Positions 24,261 to 32,535 of a DNA stretch of 64,000 nucleotides are shown piece after piece. The stretch lies in the NCBI GenBank assembly GCA_900543625.1, contig UQSF01000001.1, forward strand, positions 124,001-188,000, written 5' to 3'. The number at the start of each line of letters is the position of its first letter. Within the stretch, counting starts at the first letter, position 1. The notes beneath the pieces were generated by a model. The model worked only from the letters and a program-made list of their open reading frames with translations, was not told the DNA's origin and did not search any database. The translations under genes and the position numbers were made by a program. This DNA comes from an uncultured Eubacteriales bacterium (GTDB lineage: Bacteria; Bacillota; Clostridia; Oscillospirales; Oscillospiraceae).

Positions 24261-24898
24261 TCCCAGGACTGCTCGCGGCCATCGCCGTTTTTTCCTACCT
24301 GCTCGGCGGGCTCAACGGAGCGATCATCGCCTCAAAATACGTCTTTCACCGTGACGTGCGCGATTACGGCAGCGGCAACGCCGGCCTGACGAATTTCTAC
24401 CGCACGTTCGGCGTGCCCGGTCTCGCCATCGTCATCGGCACGGATGTACTCAAGACCGTCATCGCGGTCGTGGCCGGCGGCCTCATCATGGGTACGCAGG
24501 GCGCGGCGGCCACGGGTCAGGTGTTTGCGGGCTTTTGTGTCATGCTCGGCCATATCTACCCGGTGTTTTACGGCTTTCGCGGCGGCAAGGGCGTGCTCTG
24601 CGCCGAGACCATGCTGCTGATCGTAAGCTTTCCGACCGGGCTCGTCTCGCTGCTGATCTTCGTGGGCATCGTCTGGGCCACGCGCTACGTGTCGCTCGGC
24701 AGCGTCTGCGGAGCGCTCATCGCGCCCATCGGCGTACTTGCCGCCTGCGGCAAACTGCCTGCACTGCTGAGCCTGTTTTGCGTGATCCTGCTCGTTGCCA
24801 AGCACCGCAGCAACATCCGCCGGCTCATTGAGCACAAGGAGTCGAAGCTGTCTTTTCAGAAAGATCTGTCCGATAAATTTGACGACGAAGATTTTTGA
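24257..24898 (+). CDS. plsY: Glycerol-3-phosphate acyltransferase PlsY
   Basis: 213-residue membrane enzyme transferring an acyl group from acyl-phosphate to glycerol-3-phosphate, the first step of phospholipid synthesis. Motifs: YGSGNAGLTNFYR, GHIYPVFYGFRGGKGV and a third cytosolic loop around KHRSNIRRL. Five or so hydrophobic helices. The first motif contains GSGNAG instead of the frequent GSGNIGATN, as in many clostridial homologues. The start overlaps the der stop (ATGA). A charged C-terminal extension (KFDDEDF) is slightly longer than average. Confidence 0.93.
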   Translation: MIPGLLAAIAVFSYLLGGLNGAIIASKYVFHRDVRDYGSGNAGLTNFYRTFGVPGLAIVIGTDVLKTVIAVVAGGLIMGTQGAAATGQVFAGFCVMLGHIYPVFYGFRGGKGVLCAETMLLIVSFPTGLVSLLIFVGIVWATRYVSLGSVCGALIAPIGVLAACGKLPALLSLFCVILLVAKHRSNIRRLIEHKESKLSFQKDLSDKFDDEDF

Positions 24899-24936
24899 TC
24901 CAAAGATTTGAAACAAAGAGAAGAGGGAACCAACCA

Positions 24937-25659
24937 ATGCTTGAACTCAAACACCTTTGCTTTGAGGCTGAGACGGACGAGGGAGTCCGCCAGATCCTCA
25001 AGGACGTGAGCCTCACGGTCGATGAACGCATGGTCGTCATCACCGGCCCGAACGGCAGCGGCAAGTCCACCATGGCCAAGCTCATCGCCGGCATCGAGCA
25101 GCCGACCTCCGGTCAGATCCTGCTCGACGGCGAGGACATTACCCATATGTCCATCACCGAACGCGCCCGCCGCGGCATCAGCTTTGCCTTCCAGCAGCCG
25201 GTGCGCTTTAAGGGCATCACCGTTTTTGACCTCATCAGCATCGCCTCCGGCAAGAAGCTCTCGACCAACGAGGCCTGCACCTACCTGTCCGAGGTCGGTC
25301 TGTGCGCAAGAGATTATGTCAACCGCGAAGTAAACGACAGCCTCTCCGGCGGTGAGCTCAAGCGCATCGAGATCGCGACCATGCTCGCCCGCGGCACGAA
25401 GATGTCCATCTTCGACGAGCCCGAGGCCGGCATCGACCTCTGGAGCTTCCAGAACCTCATCAGCGTGTTTGAGAAGATGCATGAGACGATCCACGGCAGC
25501 ATCCTCATCATCTCGCACCAGGAGCGCATCCTCGAGACGGCGGACAAGATCGTCGTGCTTGTCGACGGTGAGATCCGCACCATCGGCACCAAGGACGAGA
25601 TCATGCCCGTGCTTATGGAGGCGTCGAGTGTGTGCAGCCGTCTGGCTGACAAGGTCTGA
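24937..25659 (+). CDS. SufC-type ATPase of an SmsCB iron-sulfur cluster assembly system
   Basis: 240-residue ABC ATPase: Walker A GPNGSGKST, Q-loop FAFQQPVRFKG, signature LSGGELKRIEI, Walker B MSIFDEPEAGIDLW and H-loop ISHQER. The SufC-like signature and the presence of a single following SufB/D-like gene match the minimal SUF (SMS, smsC-smsB) arrangement of anaerobes, where no sufS/sufU/sufD are needed alongside. Begins 38 bases after plsY. AGAGGGAAC lies upstream of the ATG, a moderate ribosome binding site. Confidence 0.92.
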   Translation: MLELKHLCFEAETDEGVRQILKDVSLTVDERMVVITGPNGSGKSTMAKLIAGIEQPTSGQILLDGEDITHMSITERARRGISFAFQQPVRFKGITVFDLISIASGKKLSTNEACTYLSEVGLCARDYVNREVNDSLSGGELKRIEIATMLARGTKMSIFDEPEAGIDLWSFQNLISVFEKMHETIHGSILIISHQERILETADKIVVLVDGEIRTIGTKDEIMPVLMEASSVCSRLADKV

Positions 25660-25673
25660 GGGAGGGAAACGCC

Positions 25674-26591
25674 ATGGATGCGATTGAGAAAAAACTGCTT
25701 GAGGAGGTCGCAGACCTCCACGGCATCCCCGAGGGTGCCTATAATATCCGCGCCGACGGCAAGCTCGCCGGCCGCAACACGACCGCGCACATCAACATCG
25801 TTACGAAGGAAGACAAGCCCGGCATCGACATCTACATTGCCCCCGGTACGAAAAACGAGAGCGTGCACATCCCGGTCATTATTTCTCAGACCGGTCTCAA
25901 GGATATGGTCTACAACGACTTTTTCATCGGCGAGGACTGTGATGTGACCATCGTCGCCGGCTGCGGCATCCACAACTGCGGCACGCAGGAGTCCCGCCAC
26001 GACGGGATCCACAGCTTCTTCGTCGGCAAGAATGCCCGCGTGCGCTACATTGAAAAGCACTACGGTGAGGGCGACGGCAACGGTGAGAACGTCATGAACC
26101 CGACGACGATTGTTGACCTCGGCGAGAACGCCTACATGGAGATGGAGACGACCCAGATCAAGGGCATCGACTCCACCATCCGCGATACGAAGGCACATCT
26201 GACCGACGGTGCGACGCTCATCATCAAGGAAAAGATCATGACCCACGGCCATCAGCACGCGGAGACGAACTTCTCCGTCGATCTCGACGGCTATGAGTCG
26301 AGCACGAACGTCATCTCGCGCTCGGTCGCCAAGGATCACTCCACCCAGATGTTCAACTCCAACATCCGCGGCAACAACAAGTGCGCCGGCCACTCGGAGT
26401 GCGATGCCATCATCATGGACAACGGTGTCGTCGGCGCGCGCCCGGAGATCACGGCCAACTCCGTCGATGCCAGCCTCATCCACGAGGCGGCCATCGGCAA
26501 GATCGCCGGTGAGCAGCTCAACAAGCTCATGACCCTCGGCCTGACCGAGAAGGAGGCCGAGGAGCAGATCATCAGCGGCTTCCTGAAGTGA
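25674..26591 (+). CDS. SufB/SufD-like scaffold protein SmsB
   Basis: 305 residues, shorter than canonical SufB (about 470) because the N-terminal helical part is minimal, as in SmsB. The beta-helix core is recognisable through HHxx-like and repetitive segments: AGCGIHNCGTQESRHDGIH, GENAYMEMETTQIKG and HSECDAIIMDNG, and the family signature ARPEITANSVDASLIHEAAIGKI near residues 250-275. It partners with the preceding ATPase to build Fe-S clusters. GGGAGGG precedes the ATG, 14 bases after the ATPase gene. Confidence 0.93.
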   Translation: MDAIEKKLLEEVADLHGIPEGAYNIRADGKLAGRNTTAHINIVTKEDKPGIDIYIAPGTKNESVHIPVIISQTGLKDMVYNDFFIGEDCDVTIVAGCGIHNCGTQESRHDGIHSFFVGKNARVRYIEKHYGEGDGNGENVMNPTTIVDLGENAYMEMETTQIKGIDSTIRDTKAHLTDGATLIIKEKIMTHGHQHAETNFSVDLDGYESSTNVISRSVAKDHSTQMFNSNIRGNNKCAGHSECDAIIMDNGVVGARPEITANSVDASLIHEAAIGKIAGEQLNKLMTLGLTEKEAEEQIISGFLK

Positions 26592-26601
26592 GGTGCGCGG
26601 C

Positions 26602-27225
26602 ATGATCGAGATCCTCTGCTTCGGCGACAGCAATACATACGGCTTCACGCCCGACTGGAAGCACCGCTACGGGCGCGATATTCGCTATCCCGGCGCGCTT
26701 CAGGCGCTGCTGGGTGACGGGTATTACGTCGCGGAGGACGGGCTCATCGGCCGCACAGCGGCCTTTCCGGACAGCAACCGCGACGGGCGCTCCGCGCTCG
26801 ATACGCTGCCGCTGAGCATCGAGAGTCACGGCCCGGTGCAGTACATCGTGCTCATGCTCGGCACGAACGACTGCAAGGCGGACAAGACCCGCTCCGCTGA
26901 GGAGGTCGGCATCGGCATGGACAAGCTCATCCGGCTCGTCATCGGTATGCTGCCCGCGTGGACGAAGATCCTGCTCGTGTGCCCGCCGCCGCTCGGTGCG
27001 TCCGCGCCGCAGCGCGACCCGGAGTATGACGCGCAGTCGCTCACCGTGTCGCAGGGCGTGGCAGAGCAGTACCGCATGATCGCCGAGGCGTACGGTCTGC
27101 GCTTTCTTGACGCCGGAACGCTCACGCAGATGAGCGCGCTCGATGGCGAGCATCTCGACCCGGACGGCCACAAAAAGCTGGCCGCCGCCATTGCCGGGAT
27201 CATCCGCAGCGACTGTGAGGCGTGA
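26602..27225 (+). CDS. SGNH/GDSL-family hydrolase
   Basis: 207 residues. Block I FGDSNTYG (nucleophile Ser), block II around GLIGRTA, block III LGTNDCKAD and block V DGEHLDPDGHKK (catalytic Asp/His) are all present, the order of an SGNH esterase such as arylesterase/acyl-CoA thioesterase I-like enzymes. No signal peptide, so cytoplasmic. Starts 10 bases after smsB, so it shares the transcript; a terminator follows at 27249-27285. The substrate is not predictable. Confidence 0.92.
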   Translation: MIEILCFGDSNTYGFTPDWKHRYGRDIRYPGALQALLGDGYYVAEDGLIGRTAAFPDSNRDGRSALDTLPLSIESHGPVQYIVLMLGTNDCKADKTRSAEEVGIGMDKLIRLVIGMLPAWTKILLVCPPPLGASAPQRDPEYDAQSLTVSQGVAEQYRMIAEAYGLRFLDAGTLTQMSALDGEHLDPDGHKKLAAAIAGIIRSDCEA

Positions 27226-27248
27226 GCGCAGCAGACGAAAAAAACCGG

Positions 27249-27285
27249 TCTGCGCAGGGGGCAAAACCGCTGCGCAGATTTTTTT
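27249..27285 (+). terminator. Terminator of the der-plsY-sms-GDSL transcript
   Basis: TCTGCGCAG paired with CTGCGCAGA followed by a run of eight T. Confidence 0.85.
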
Positions 27286-27306
27286 CGCAGAATCGAAAAA
27301 ACGTTC

Positions 27307-27335
27307 TTGACATTCGTGCTGTTTTCTGATAAGAT
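27307..27335 (+). promoter_or_regulatory. Promoter of tRNA-Ala
   Basis: TTGACA, 17-base spacer, TAAGAT, ending 13 bases before the mature tRNA 5' end. Confidence 0.8.
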
Positions 27336-27348
27336 ACACCTTGCCTGT

Positions 27349-27424
<76 letters not shown>

Positions 27425-27429
27425 CGAAG

Positions 27430-27466
27430 AATCCTGCATCCGTAAGGACGCAGGATTTTTTCTTTT
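27430..27466 (+). terminator. Terminator of tRNA-Ala
   Basis: AATCCTGC paired with GCAGGATT, followed by TTTTTCTTTTT. Confidence 0.85.
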
Positions 27467-27508
27467 TCCCCGTTGTTTTTAAACCACCGGGGTGTCAACA
27501 AATCATCT

Positions 27509-27541
27509 CGCCGGATGCTGCATCGCAGCGTCCGGCGTTTT
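27509..27541 (+). terminator. Second hairpin after the tRNA
   Basis: CGCCGGA paired with TCCGGCG then TTTT. It could back up the tRNA terminator. The rest of 27467-27675 shows no gene. Confidence 0.55.
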
Positions 27542-27675
27542 GTATGCCTTGCCTGCCGCCGCCCGGATTTTTCACGGATGCCGGACAACTCTCCGCACAG
27601 TCCTGTTTATGGGACTTGCGATGTGATAGGGTAAAACCACAGAGGAAAAACCGGCTTCGGGAAAGGGGAAACGAT

Positions 27676-27840
27676 ATGTTTGCGTTGTTTTTGGTGATCG
27701 TTTATTACATTGTTGGCCTTCTGCGCGAGAGCTATCTGGAGTTTGTCGCTGCTGAGTACTATTGCGATCAATGCAGATGGATGGCGGAGAGCAAGCGCAG
27801 CGGACAGCTGCCTGAAGATCGTAAATACTGGGAGCACTAA
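27676..27840 (+). CDS. Small hypothetical protein with one hydrophobic segment
   Basis: 54 residues: MFALFLVIVYYIVGLLRESY is a hydrophobic N-terminal helix that could be a membrane anchor, followed by a polar tail with CDQC (residues about 30-33) and a charged end. GAAAGGGGAAA lies before the ATG. Three bases separate it from the next small gene. No family recognised; the call rests on a good ribosome binding site, tight spacing and plausible composition. Confidence 0.5.
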   Translation: MFALFLVIVYYIVGLLRESYLEFVAAEYYCDQCRWMAESKRSGQLPEDRKYWEH

Positions 27841-27843
27841 CAC

Positions 27844-28065
27844 ATGACGGCGCCCGAGCTGCGGGCGTGGATCGACAGCCTGACGCAGGACATCGACTTT
27901 GCCTATCACGGAAAATTCGGGTCGATCTGCCCGTTTCATCGTGAGGATATTGCCCTGTGCTATGACGGCTATGCGGTGGATGCGCACTCCGTGGACGAGG
28001 CGATGGCGCTGCCGTTTATCTGCGGTCACTCGCTCGCGGAGCTTTGTGAGGAGCTGGATATTTGA
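27844..28065 (+). CDS. Small hypothetical protein
   Basis: 73 residues, acidic, starting MTAPELRAWIDSLTQDIDFA. No membrane segment or recognised domain. GGGAG lies upstream of the ATG. The composition (soluble, amphipathic helices, CPFHRED and ICGHS segments with Cys/His) is protein-like but I cannot assign a family. It is probably in one transcript with the genes on either side. Confidence 0.55.
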   Translation: MTAPELRAWIDSLTQDIDFAYHGKFGSICPFHREDIALCYDGYAVDAHSVDEAMALPFICGHSLAELCEELDI

Positions 28066-28100
28066 CCGCCGTGCTGCGCGGCGGAGAAAGGAGCGGAGGA

Positions 28101-28439
28101 ATGGAATTGGAACGCGCGAGGACGCTGCTGACCGAACTGGCGGACGGCGTCGATCCGTTGACGGGGGAGTGTCTGCCGTCCGACAGCGTCTGCAACCGGC
28201 CGGAGATCATCCGCGCGCTGCACTGCGTGCTGCAGCACACAGCCGGCGGGCGAAAGCGCCCGTCGCCGCCCAATGCGGGCAAGCCGTGGACGGAGGCGGA
28301 CGACAGTGCCCTGCTGCAGATGTATGACGCGGGCAGCGATGTGGGGGAGCTCAAGACGCATTTTCAGCGCTCCCGCACCGCGATCATACGGCGCCTGGAG
28401 CGCCTCGGCAGGGTGCAGCCCGGGGAGCTGCAGCGATGA
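28101..28439 (+). CDS. Hypothetical protein with SANT/Myb-like C-terminal helix-turn-helix
   Basis: 112 residues. The N-terminal half, MELERARTLLTELADGVDPL with EIIRALHCVLQH, resembles a short conserved module common in Firmicutes proteins of unknown role; the C-terminal half PWTEADDSALLQMYDAG and SRTAIIRRLERLG looks like a SANT/Myb or Trip1-like DNA- or protein-binding helix set. AAAGGAGCGGAGGA precedes the ATG. A strong bidirectional terminator follows. Confidence 0.7.
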   Translation: MELERARTLLTELADGVDPLTGECLPSDSVCNRPEIIRALHCVLQHTAGGRKRPSPPNAGKPWTEADDSALLQMYDAGSDVGELKTHFQRSRTAIIRRLERLGRVQPGELQR

Positions 28440-28440
28440 A

Positions 28441-28480
28441 AAGCACCCGGCTCGCGGCAAAAGCCGCGAGCCGGGTGCTT
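28441..28480. terminator. Bidirectional terminator between convergent small genes
   Basis: 18-base perfect arms AAGCACCCGGCTCGCGGC and complement with a four-base loop; serves genes ending at 28439 (plus) and 28492 (minus). Confidence 0.88.
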
Positions 28481-28491
28481 TGACCGTGGGC

Positions 28492-28674
28492 TCATTTGAA
28501 AACGGTGCGCGCTTTGCCCGGCTGCGGCCAGGCGCGGCGTATATAGAAGTGCTGCAGCTCCTCGAGCGTGTAGTCCGTGCCGAATTTGCGGTTGATGAGG
28601 CTATGTACAATGCCCCAATTCCAACCGTAATCCTGAATGTAGCGGCGCAGCGCTTCAAGCATTTTCGACTCCAT
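28492..28674 (-). CDS. Small hypothetical protein
   Basis: 60 residues, MESKMLEALRRYIQDYGWNW then LINRKFGTDYTLEELQHFY and a basic end. Helical, no membrane segment. AAGGAAGGGG lies upstream of the ATG, and the minus strand holds TTGTAT with TATCTT 17 bases later as a possible promoter around 28745-28775. No family recognised. Confidence 0.6.
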   Translation of the reverse strand: MESKMLEALRRYIQDYGWNWGIVHSLINRKFGTDYTLEELQHFYIRRAWPQPGKARTVFK

Positions 28675-28823
28675 CTCGCCCCTTCCTTTCTGTCGGCGGC
28701 GCAGCGCGCATGGTGACGCTCAGCGGCCGCTTACCAAAAAGATAGCACATTTTTGAAGAAAATACAAGTAAATAGCAGCGCTTTGCGCGCGGCGGGGATT
28801 CAGAACCCGCAAAGATCCCCCCC

Positions 28824-29300
28824 TCAGTCGTGAATGGCTGCGATCCAGCGGTCGACGTCCGCGTCCGGTGTGCGCTGCGTTGTGTCGTCAAAGTGCACGT
28901 CCAGCCCCGGCCGGAACGCCGCGCCCGGGCACAGCGCCCGCATGTCCCGGATCGAGCGGCCGAGCCAGCCGCCATTCGTGGCAAAGGGGTAGACGGTCTT
29001 GCCGCTGAGGTCATGCGCAGTCAGAAAGGCACGCATGGCGGGGGAGCAGGTGTACCACCAGACGGGCGTGCCGAGCACGACCGTGTCGTAGCGGTCGAGG
29101 TCGATGTCCATCGGCTTGAGCGGCGGCAGGTAGCCCCGCTTGACCTCGCGCTCGCCCTGCGCGACCACGTCGTCATAGTCGCCGGTGTAGGGCGCGACGG
29201 TGTCGATGCGCGCAATGTCGCCGCCGATGGCCGCGTGGATGCGCTCGGCGATGCGCTGCGTGTTGCCGTGGTAGGTGTAGTAAAGGATGAGAGAACGCAT
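28824..29300 (-). CDS. Flavodoxin-like protein
   Basis: 158 residues. MRSLILYYTYHGNTQRIAER contains the FMN phosphate loop (T-x-x-GNT-type), TPVWWYTCSPAMRAFL and FATNGGW are the isoalloxazine loops. It is an electron carrier or quinone reductase in the cytoplasm. GGAGG precedes the ATG. Its promoter is of MerR type (19-base spacer, 29333-29363) with an operator nearly identical to that at 34142-34159 next to the MerR gene, so the two loci are very likely one regulon. Confidence 0.92.
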   Translation of the reverse strand: MRSLILYYTYHGNTQRIAERIHAAIGGDIARIDTVAPYTGDYDDVVAQGEREVKRGYLPPLKPMDIDLDRYDTVVLGTPVWWYTCSPAMRAFLTAHDLSGKTVYPFATNGGWLGRSIRDMRALCPGAAFRPGLDVHFDDTTQRTPDADVDRWIAAIHD

Positions 29301-29332
29301 ATCGCTTACCTCCGATTGGATGCTTTGTAATC

Positions 29333-29363
29333 ATCATACTCCCTGAAGCTGGCTTGAGGTCAA
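29333..29363 (-). promoter_or_regulatory. MerR-type promoter of the flavodoxin gene
   Basis: Minus strand TTGACC, 19-base spacer, TATGAT. The operator CCTGAAGCTGGCTTGAGG (29342-29359) is a palindrome around the spacer. The stretched 19-base spacer is the hallmark of MerR-activated promoters. Confidence 0.8.
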
Positions 29364-29404
29364 GTGGTGAAGTGTAAATTTTTCTTGAATAGGCGAAAGA
29401 GCGT

Positions 29405-29437
29405 AAAAAGCCCCGCACCGGCGCGGTGCGGGGCTTT
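29405..29437 (-). terminator. Terminator of nadE
   Basis: AAAGCCCCGCACC paired with GGTGCGGGGCTTT; on the minus strand it is followed by a T-run. Confidence 0.85.
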
Positions 29438-29441
29438 GTCC

Positions 29442-31355
29442 TTATTGCAGCTGGTCGAGCTCTGCCTGCCACACGGCGGCACAGGCGTCGCTTGGCATGC
29501 GCCAGTCGCCGCGGGGGCTGAGCGTGACTGAGCCGATCTTCGGTCCGTCGGGCAGGCAGCTGCGCTTGAACTGCTGGGCAAAGAAGCGGCGGTAGAAATT
29601 CTTCAGCCAGTGCAGCAGCACATCGTCCGGATAGCGGTCGCCGAGCGCGTGGCGCGCGAGCCGGTAGATCTTTGCCGGCCCGAAGCCGAAGCGCAGCACG
29701 TAGTACAGATAAAAATCGTGCAGCTCGTAGGGGCCGACGAGCGATTCCGTCTGCTGGGCGATCTCACCGTTTTCCTTTGCCGGCAGCAGCTCGGGGCTGA
29801 CGGGGGTGTCGAGAATGTCGAGCAGCACAGCACGCAGGGCTTCGTTTTCCGCCGCGTCGGCCGCGTAGCGCACGATGTGGCGCACGAGTGTTTTCGGCAC
29901 GTCAGCATTCACGCCGTACATGCTCATGTGGTCGCCGTTGTAGGTGGCCCAGCCGAGGGCCAGCTCGCTCAGATCGCCGGTGCCGACGACGAGCCCGCCC
30001 GTGCGGTTGGCGAGATCCATGAGCTCGAGCGTGCGCACGCGCGCCTGACAGTTTTCATACGTCACGTCAAGCACGGCTTCGTCCTGCCCGATGTCGGAAA
30101 AGTGGCTGTGGACGGTGCGCGCGATCGGGATCTCCTGAAACGTCACGCCCAGCTCCTCACAGAGGATCTCGGCGTTGGAACGCGTGCGGTGCGTTGTGCC
30201 GAAGCACGGCATCGTCACGGCCAGCACATCCTTTGCCGGACGGCCGAGCTGCTGCATTGCGCGCACGGCCACGAGCAGGGCGAGACTGCTGTCCAGCCCG
30301 CCCGAGATGCCGATGACGGCGGTCTTTGCGTGCGCGTGGGCGATGCGCTTGGCCAGACCGTCCGCCTGCATGGCAAGAATGAGCTCGCAGCGCTCGGCGC
30401 GGGCGGCATCATCCGCCGGGACGAACGGCGTCGGCGAGACATACCGCGTGAGCGGTACCTCTTTGAGCGGCAGGTGAAACTCAACCGTTGCATAGCCTGT
30501 ATTTTCGAGCCGGAACGTTGTGCTGCGGCAGCGCTCGCTGACCATGCGTCCGAGGTCGAGCTCCGTACAGGCGTACCCTGCACCGAAGGGCTTTGCCTCC
30601 GAGAGCAGCGTACCGTTTTCACAGATGAGGTCATGCGCGGCAAAGACCATGTCGGTCGTCGACTCGCCGTGCCCGGCGTCGGCGTAGAGGTACGCGCACA
30701 GCAGCCGCGCCGACTGCTGGCTCACGAGCGCGCGGCGGTAATCGGCCTTGCCGATGGTCTCGTCACTGGCCGAGAGATTCGCGATCACGGTCGCGCCCGC
30801 GAGCGCGTGGTGCGTGCTCGGCGGCAGCGGCGCCCACAGATCCTCGCACACCTCGACGCCGAGGCAAAACTCCGGCATCTCCGCGCAGCGGAACAGCAGC
30901 TGCGTGCCGAACGGCACCTCCTGCCCGGCAAAATGCAGCGTGCGCACGCCGGCGGGCGCGGGATTGAATTGCCGCCGTTCGTAAAACTCGCCGTAGTTCG
31001 GCAGGTATGTTTTCGGCACCAGACCCAGCAGCTTCCCGTGGCAGACGACGGCGGCACAGTTGTAGAGCTTTCCGTCCACTGTGACCGGCAGTCCCACGAG
31101 GGCCACGAGGTCAAGGTCCGCGCTCGCCTCGAGCACGGCGGCGAGCCCTCTTGCTGCGGCACGCTGGAGCGGCTGCTGGAAAAACAGGTCGCCGCAGGTA
31201 TAGCCGGTCAGCCCCAGCTCAGGAAAGACCGCCAGCTGCACGCCGTCCGCCGCTGCGCGCTGCATGGCGGCGATGGTCTGCTGCGTGTTAAATGCACAGT
31301 CGGCCACGCGCAGCGCGGGTGAGACGGTGCAGGCTTTGAGAAAACCGTGGATCAT
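29442..31355 (-). CDS. nadE: Glutamine-hydrolysing NAD+ synthetase
   Basis: 637 residues catalysing the last step of NAD synthesis (nicotinate adenine dinucleotide to NAD+) with glutamine as nitrogen donor. N-terminal nitrilase-type glutaminase domain (1-275) with E46 in VFPELGLTGY, Lys in VPKTYLPNYGEFYE and Cys in GVEVCEDLW; C-terminal synthetase with P-loop GISGGLDSSLALL and the TGDLSELALGW motif. Length is typical of the bacterial two-domain form. The ribosome binding site is weak (AAAGGGTG). It lies between the flavodoxin gene and a tandem repeat. Confidence 0.96.
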   Translation of the reverse strand: MIHGFLKACTVSPALRVADCAFNTQQTIAAMQRAAADGVQLAVFPELGLTGYTCGDLFFQQPLQRAAARGLAAVLEASADLDLVALVGLPVTVDGKLYNCAAVVCHGKLLGLVPKTYLPNYGEFYERRQFNPAPAGVRTLHFAGQEVPFGTQLLFRCAEMPEFCLGVEVCEDLWAPLPPSTHHALAGATVIANLSASDETIGKADYRRALVSQQSARLLCAYLYADAGHGESTTDMVFAAHDLICENGTLLSEAKPFGAGYACTELDLGRMVSERCRSTTFRLENTGYATVEFHLPLKEVPLTRYVSPTPFVPADDAARAERCELILAMQADGLAKRIAHAHAKTAVIGISGGLDSSLALLVAVRAMQQLGRPAKDVLAVTMPCFGTTHRTRSNAEILCEELGVTFQEIPIARTVHSHFSDIGQDEAVLDVTYENCQARVRTLELMDLANRTGGLVVGTGDLSELALGWATYNGDHMSMYGVNADVPKTLVRHIVRYAADAAENEALRAVLLDILDTPVSPELLPAKENGEIAQQTESLVGPYELHDFYLYYVLRFGFGPAKIYRLARHALGDRYPDDVLLHWLKNFYRRFFAQQFKRSCLPDGPKIGSVTLSPRGDWRMPSDACAAVWQAELDQLQ

Positions 31356-31380
31356 GATATTATCACCCTTTCAAAAGACA

Positions 31381-31678
31381 GACGGCGCAGCAATCCTTGC
31401 CTGCGCCGCAGATCGGAATCGAGGCGGGCCTTGCCCCCTCGAGCACCCCCGCTGCTCAGGAATCTGCACAGCGGGAAGCCGCCTGTTCTGCAATCGTGAT
31501 CGGCAAAACCCGGAGCGCAAAGCGCTCCGGGCGGCGCGGCAAGCATTGCCTGCGCCACAGATTGGAATCGAGGCGGGCCTTGCCCCCTCGAGCACCCCCG
31601 CTGCTCAGAGATCTGCACAGGGGGAAGCCGCCTTTTCTGCAATCGTAATCGGCAAAACCCGGAGCGCAAAGCGCTCCG
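31381..31678 (+). repeat. 149-bp tandem duplication carrying a terminator hairpin in each unit
   Basis: Unit 1 at 31381-31529 and unit 2 at 31530-31678 align at a constant 149-base offset with about nine tenths identity. Each unit ends with CCCGGAGCGC/GCGCTCCGGG (31509-31531 and 31658-31680); only the second is followed by TTTT. Each also holds a CGAGGCGGG...CCCCTCGAG-type hairpin. It fills the 409-base gap upstream of nadE. No gene is supported here. Confidence 0.85.
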
Positions 31679-31764
31679 GGTTTTGCGGATGCTATATCAT
31701 ACCACGGTTGTAGGGGGAAGAACAAGTGGCGGTATGCAGAAAATGTGTGCCGGGAAGCCGTAAT

Positions 31765-32523
31765 TCACGGGTTTTGTGCACAGTCGGCGTCGAGCGCTGC
31801 GTATTCCGCGTCCGTGACGGGCTCCAGCCACTCATTGCTCGTCTCCTCGCCGGGGCACTCGATGGCGATGTGGCTGAACCAGCAGTCCTTCTGCGCGCCG
31901 TGCCAGTGCTTGACCTCAGCCGGGATGGTCACCACGTCGCCGGGGTGCAGGGCCTGTGCGCGCTTGCCCGCCTCCTGATACCAGCCCAGACCGTCTGTGC
32001 ACAGCAGCAGCTGGCCGCCGCCGGACTTCGCGTGGTGGATGTGCCAGTTGTTGCGGCAGGCGGGGGAGAAGGTGACGTTTGCGAGGAAAACGGTCTTCGT
32101 CGGGTCGGTCAGCGGGTTGAGGAAGCTTTCACCGGTGAAATACTGCGCATAGGCCGTGTTCGGCTTACCGAGGCCGAAGAGGCCGCCGTTTGCGTCCGTG
32201 CCGTCGTCGGCGTAGACCTCCTTTGCCTGCCGGAAGGCGGCCCAGGCGTTCGGCCAGCCGGCGTAGAAGGCGAGGTGCGTGAGGAGCTCGGCCATTTCGG
32301 TTTTGGTCACGCCGTTTTGCTTCGCAGTCGTGAGGTGGTAGGTGAGGGAGCTGTCCGTGATGCCCTTGCTGATGAGCGCCGTGATCGTGACGATCGAGCG
32401 CAGCTTGAGCGGCAGCTGCCCCTCGCGCGACCAGACTTCGCCGAAGAGCACGTCGTCGTTGAGCTCAGCGAATTTGGGTGCAAAATCATTCAGGGCGTCT
32501 CTGCCCGCAGTCTGTTTAACCAT
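31765..32523 (-). CDS. Carboxymuconolactone decarboxylase-like/cupin fusion protein
   Basis: 252 residues. N-terminal AhpD/CMD-like alpha domain (1-110; ELNDDVLFGEVWSREGQLPL, HLTTAKQNGVTKTEMAELLT) and C-terminal cupin (about 140-252) with NWHIHHAKSGGGQLLLC and PGDVVTIPAEVKHWHGA metal-type histidines. The CMD part lacks the CxxC pair of AhpD peroxidases. AAGGAGG precedes the ATG. It is the third gene of the MerR-controlled operon. In Bacillus, AdhR-type regulons also include a CMD homologue, which supports a role in handling reactive carbonyls or quinones. Confidence 0.9.
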   Translation of the reverse strand: MVKQTAGRDALNDFAPKFAELNDDVLFGEVWSREGQLPLKLRSIVTITALISKGITDSSLTYHLTTAKQNGVTKTEMAELLTHLAFYAGWPNAWAAFRQAKEVYADDGTDANGGLFGLGKPNTAYAQYFTGESFLNPLTDPTKTVFLANVTFSPACRNNWHIHHAKSGGGQLLLCTDGLGWYQEAGKRAQALHPGDVVTIPAEVKHWHGAQKDCWFSHIAIECPGEETSNEWLEPVTDAEYAALDADCAQNP

Positions 32524-32535
32524 GATGGTGCCTCC

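Noticed and set aside
31381..31678. Tandem repeats considered as a CRISPR array
   Set aside because: Only two long units with no spacer-like variable segments between short repeats, and no cas genes nearby.
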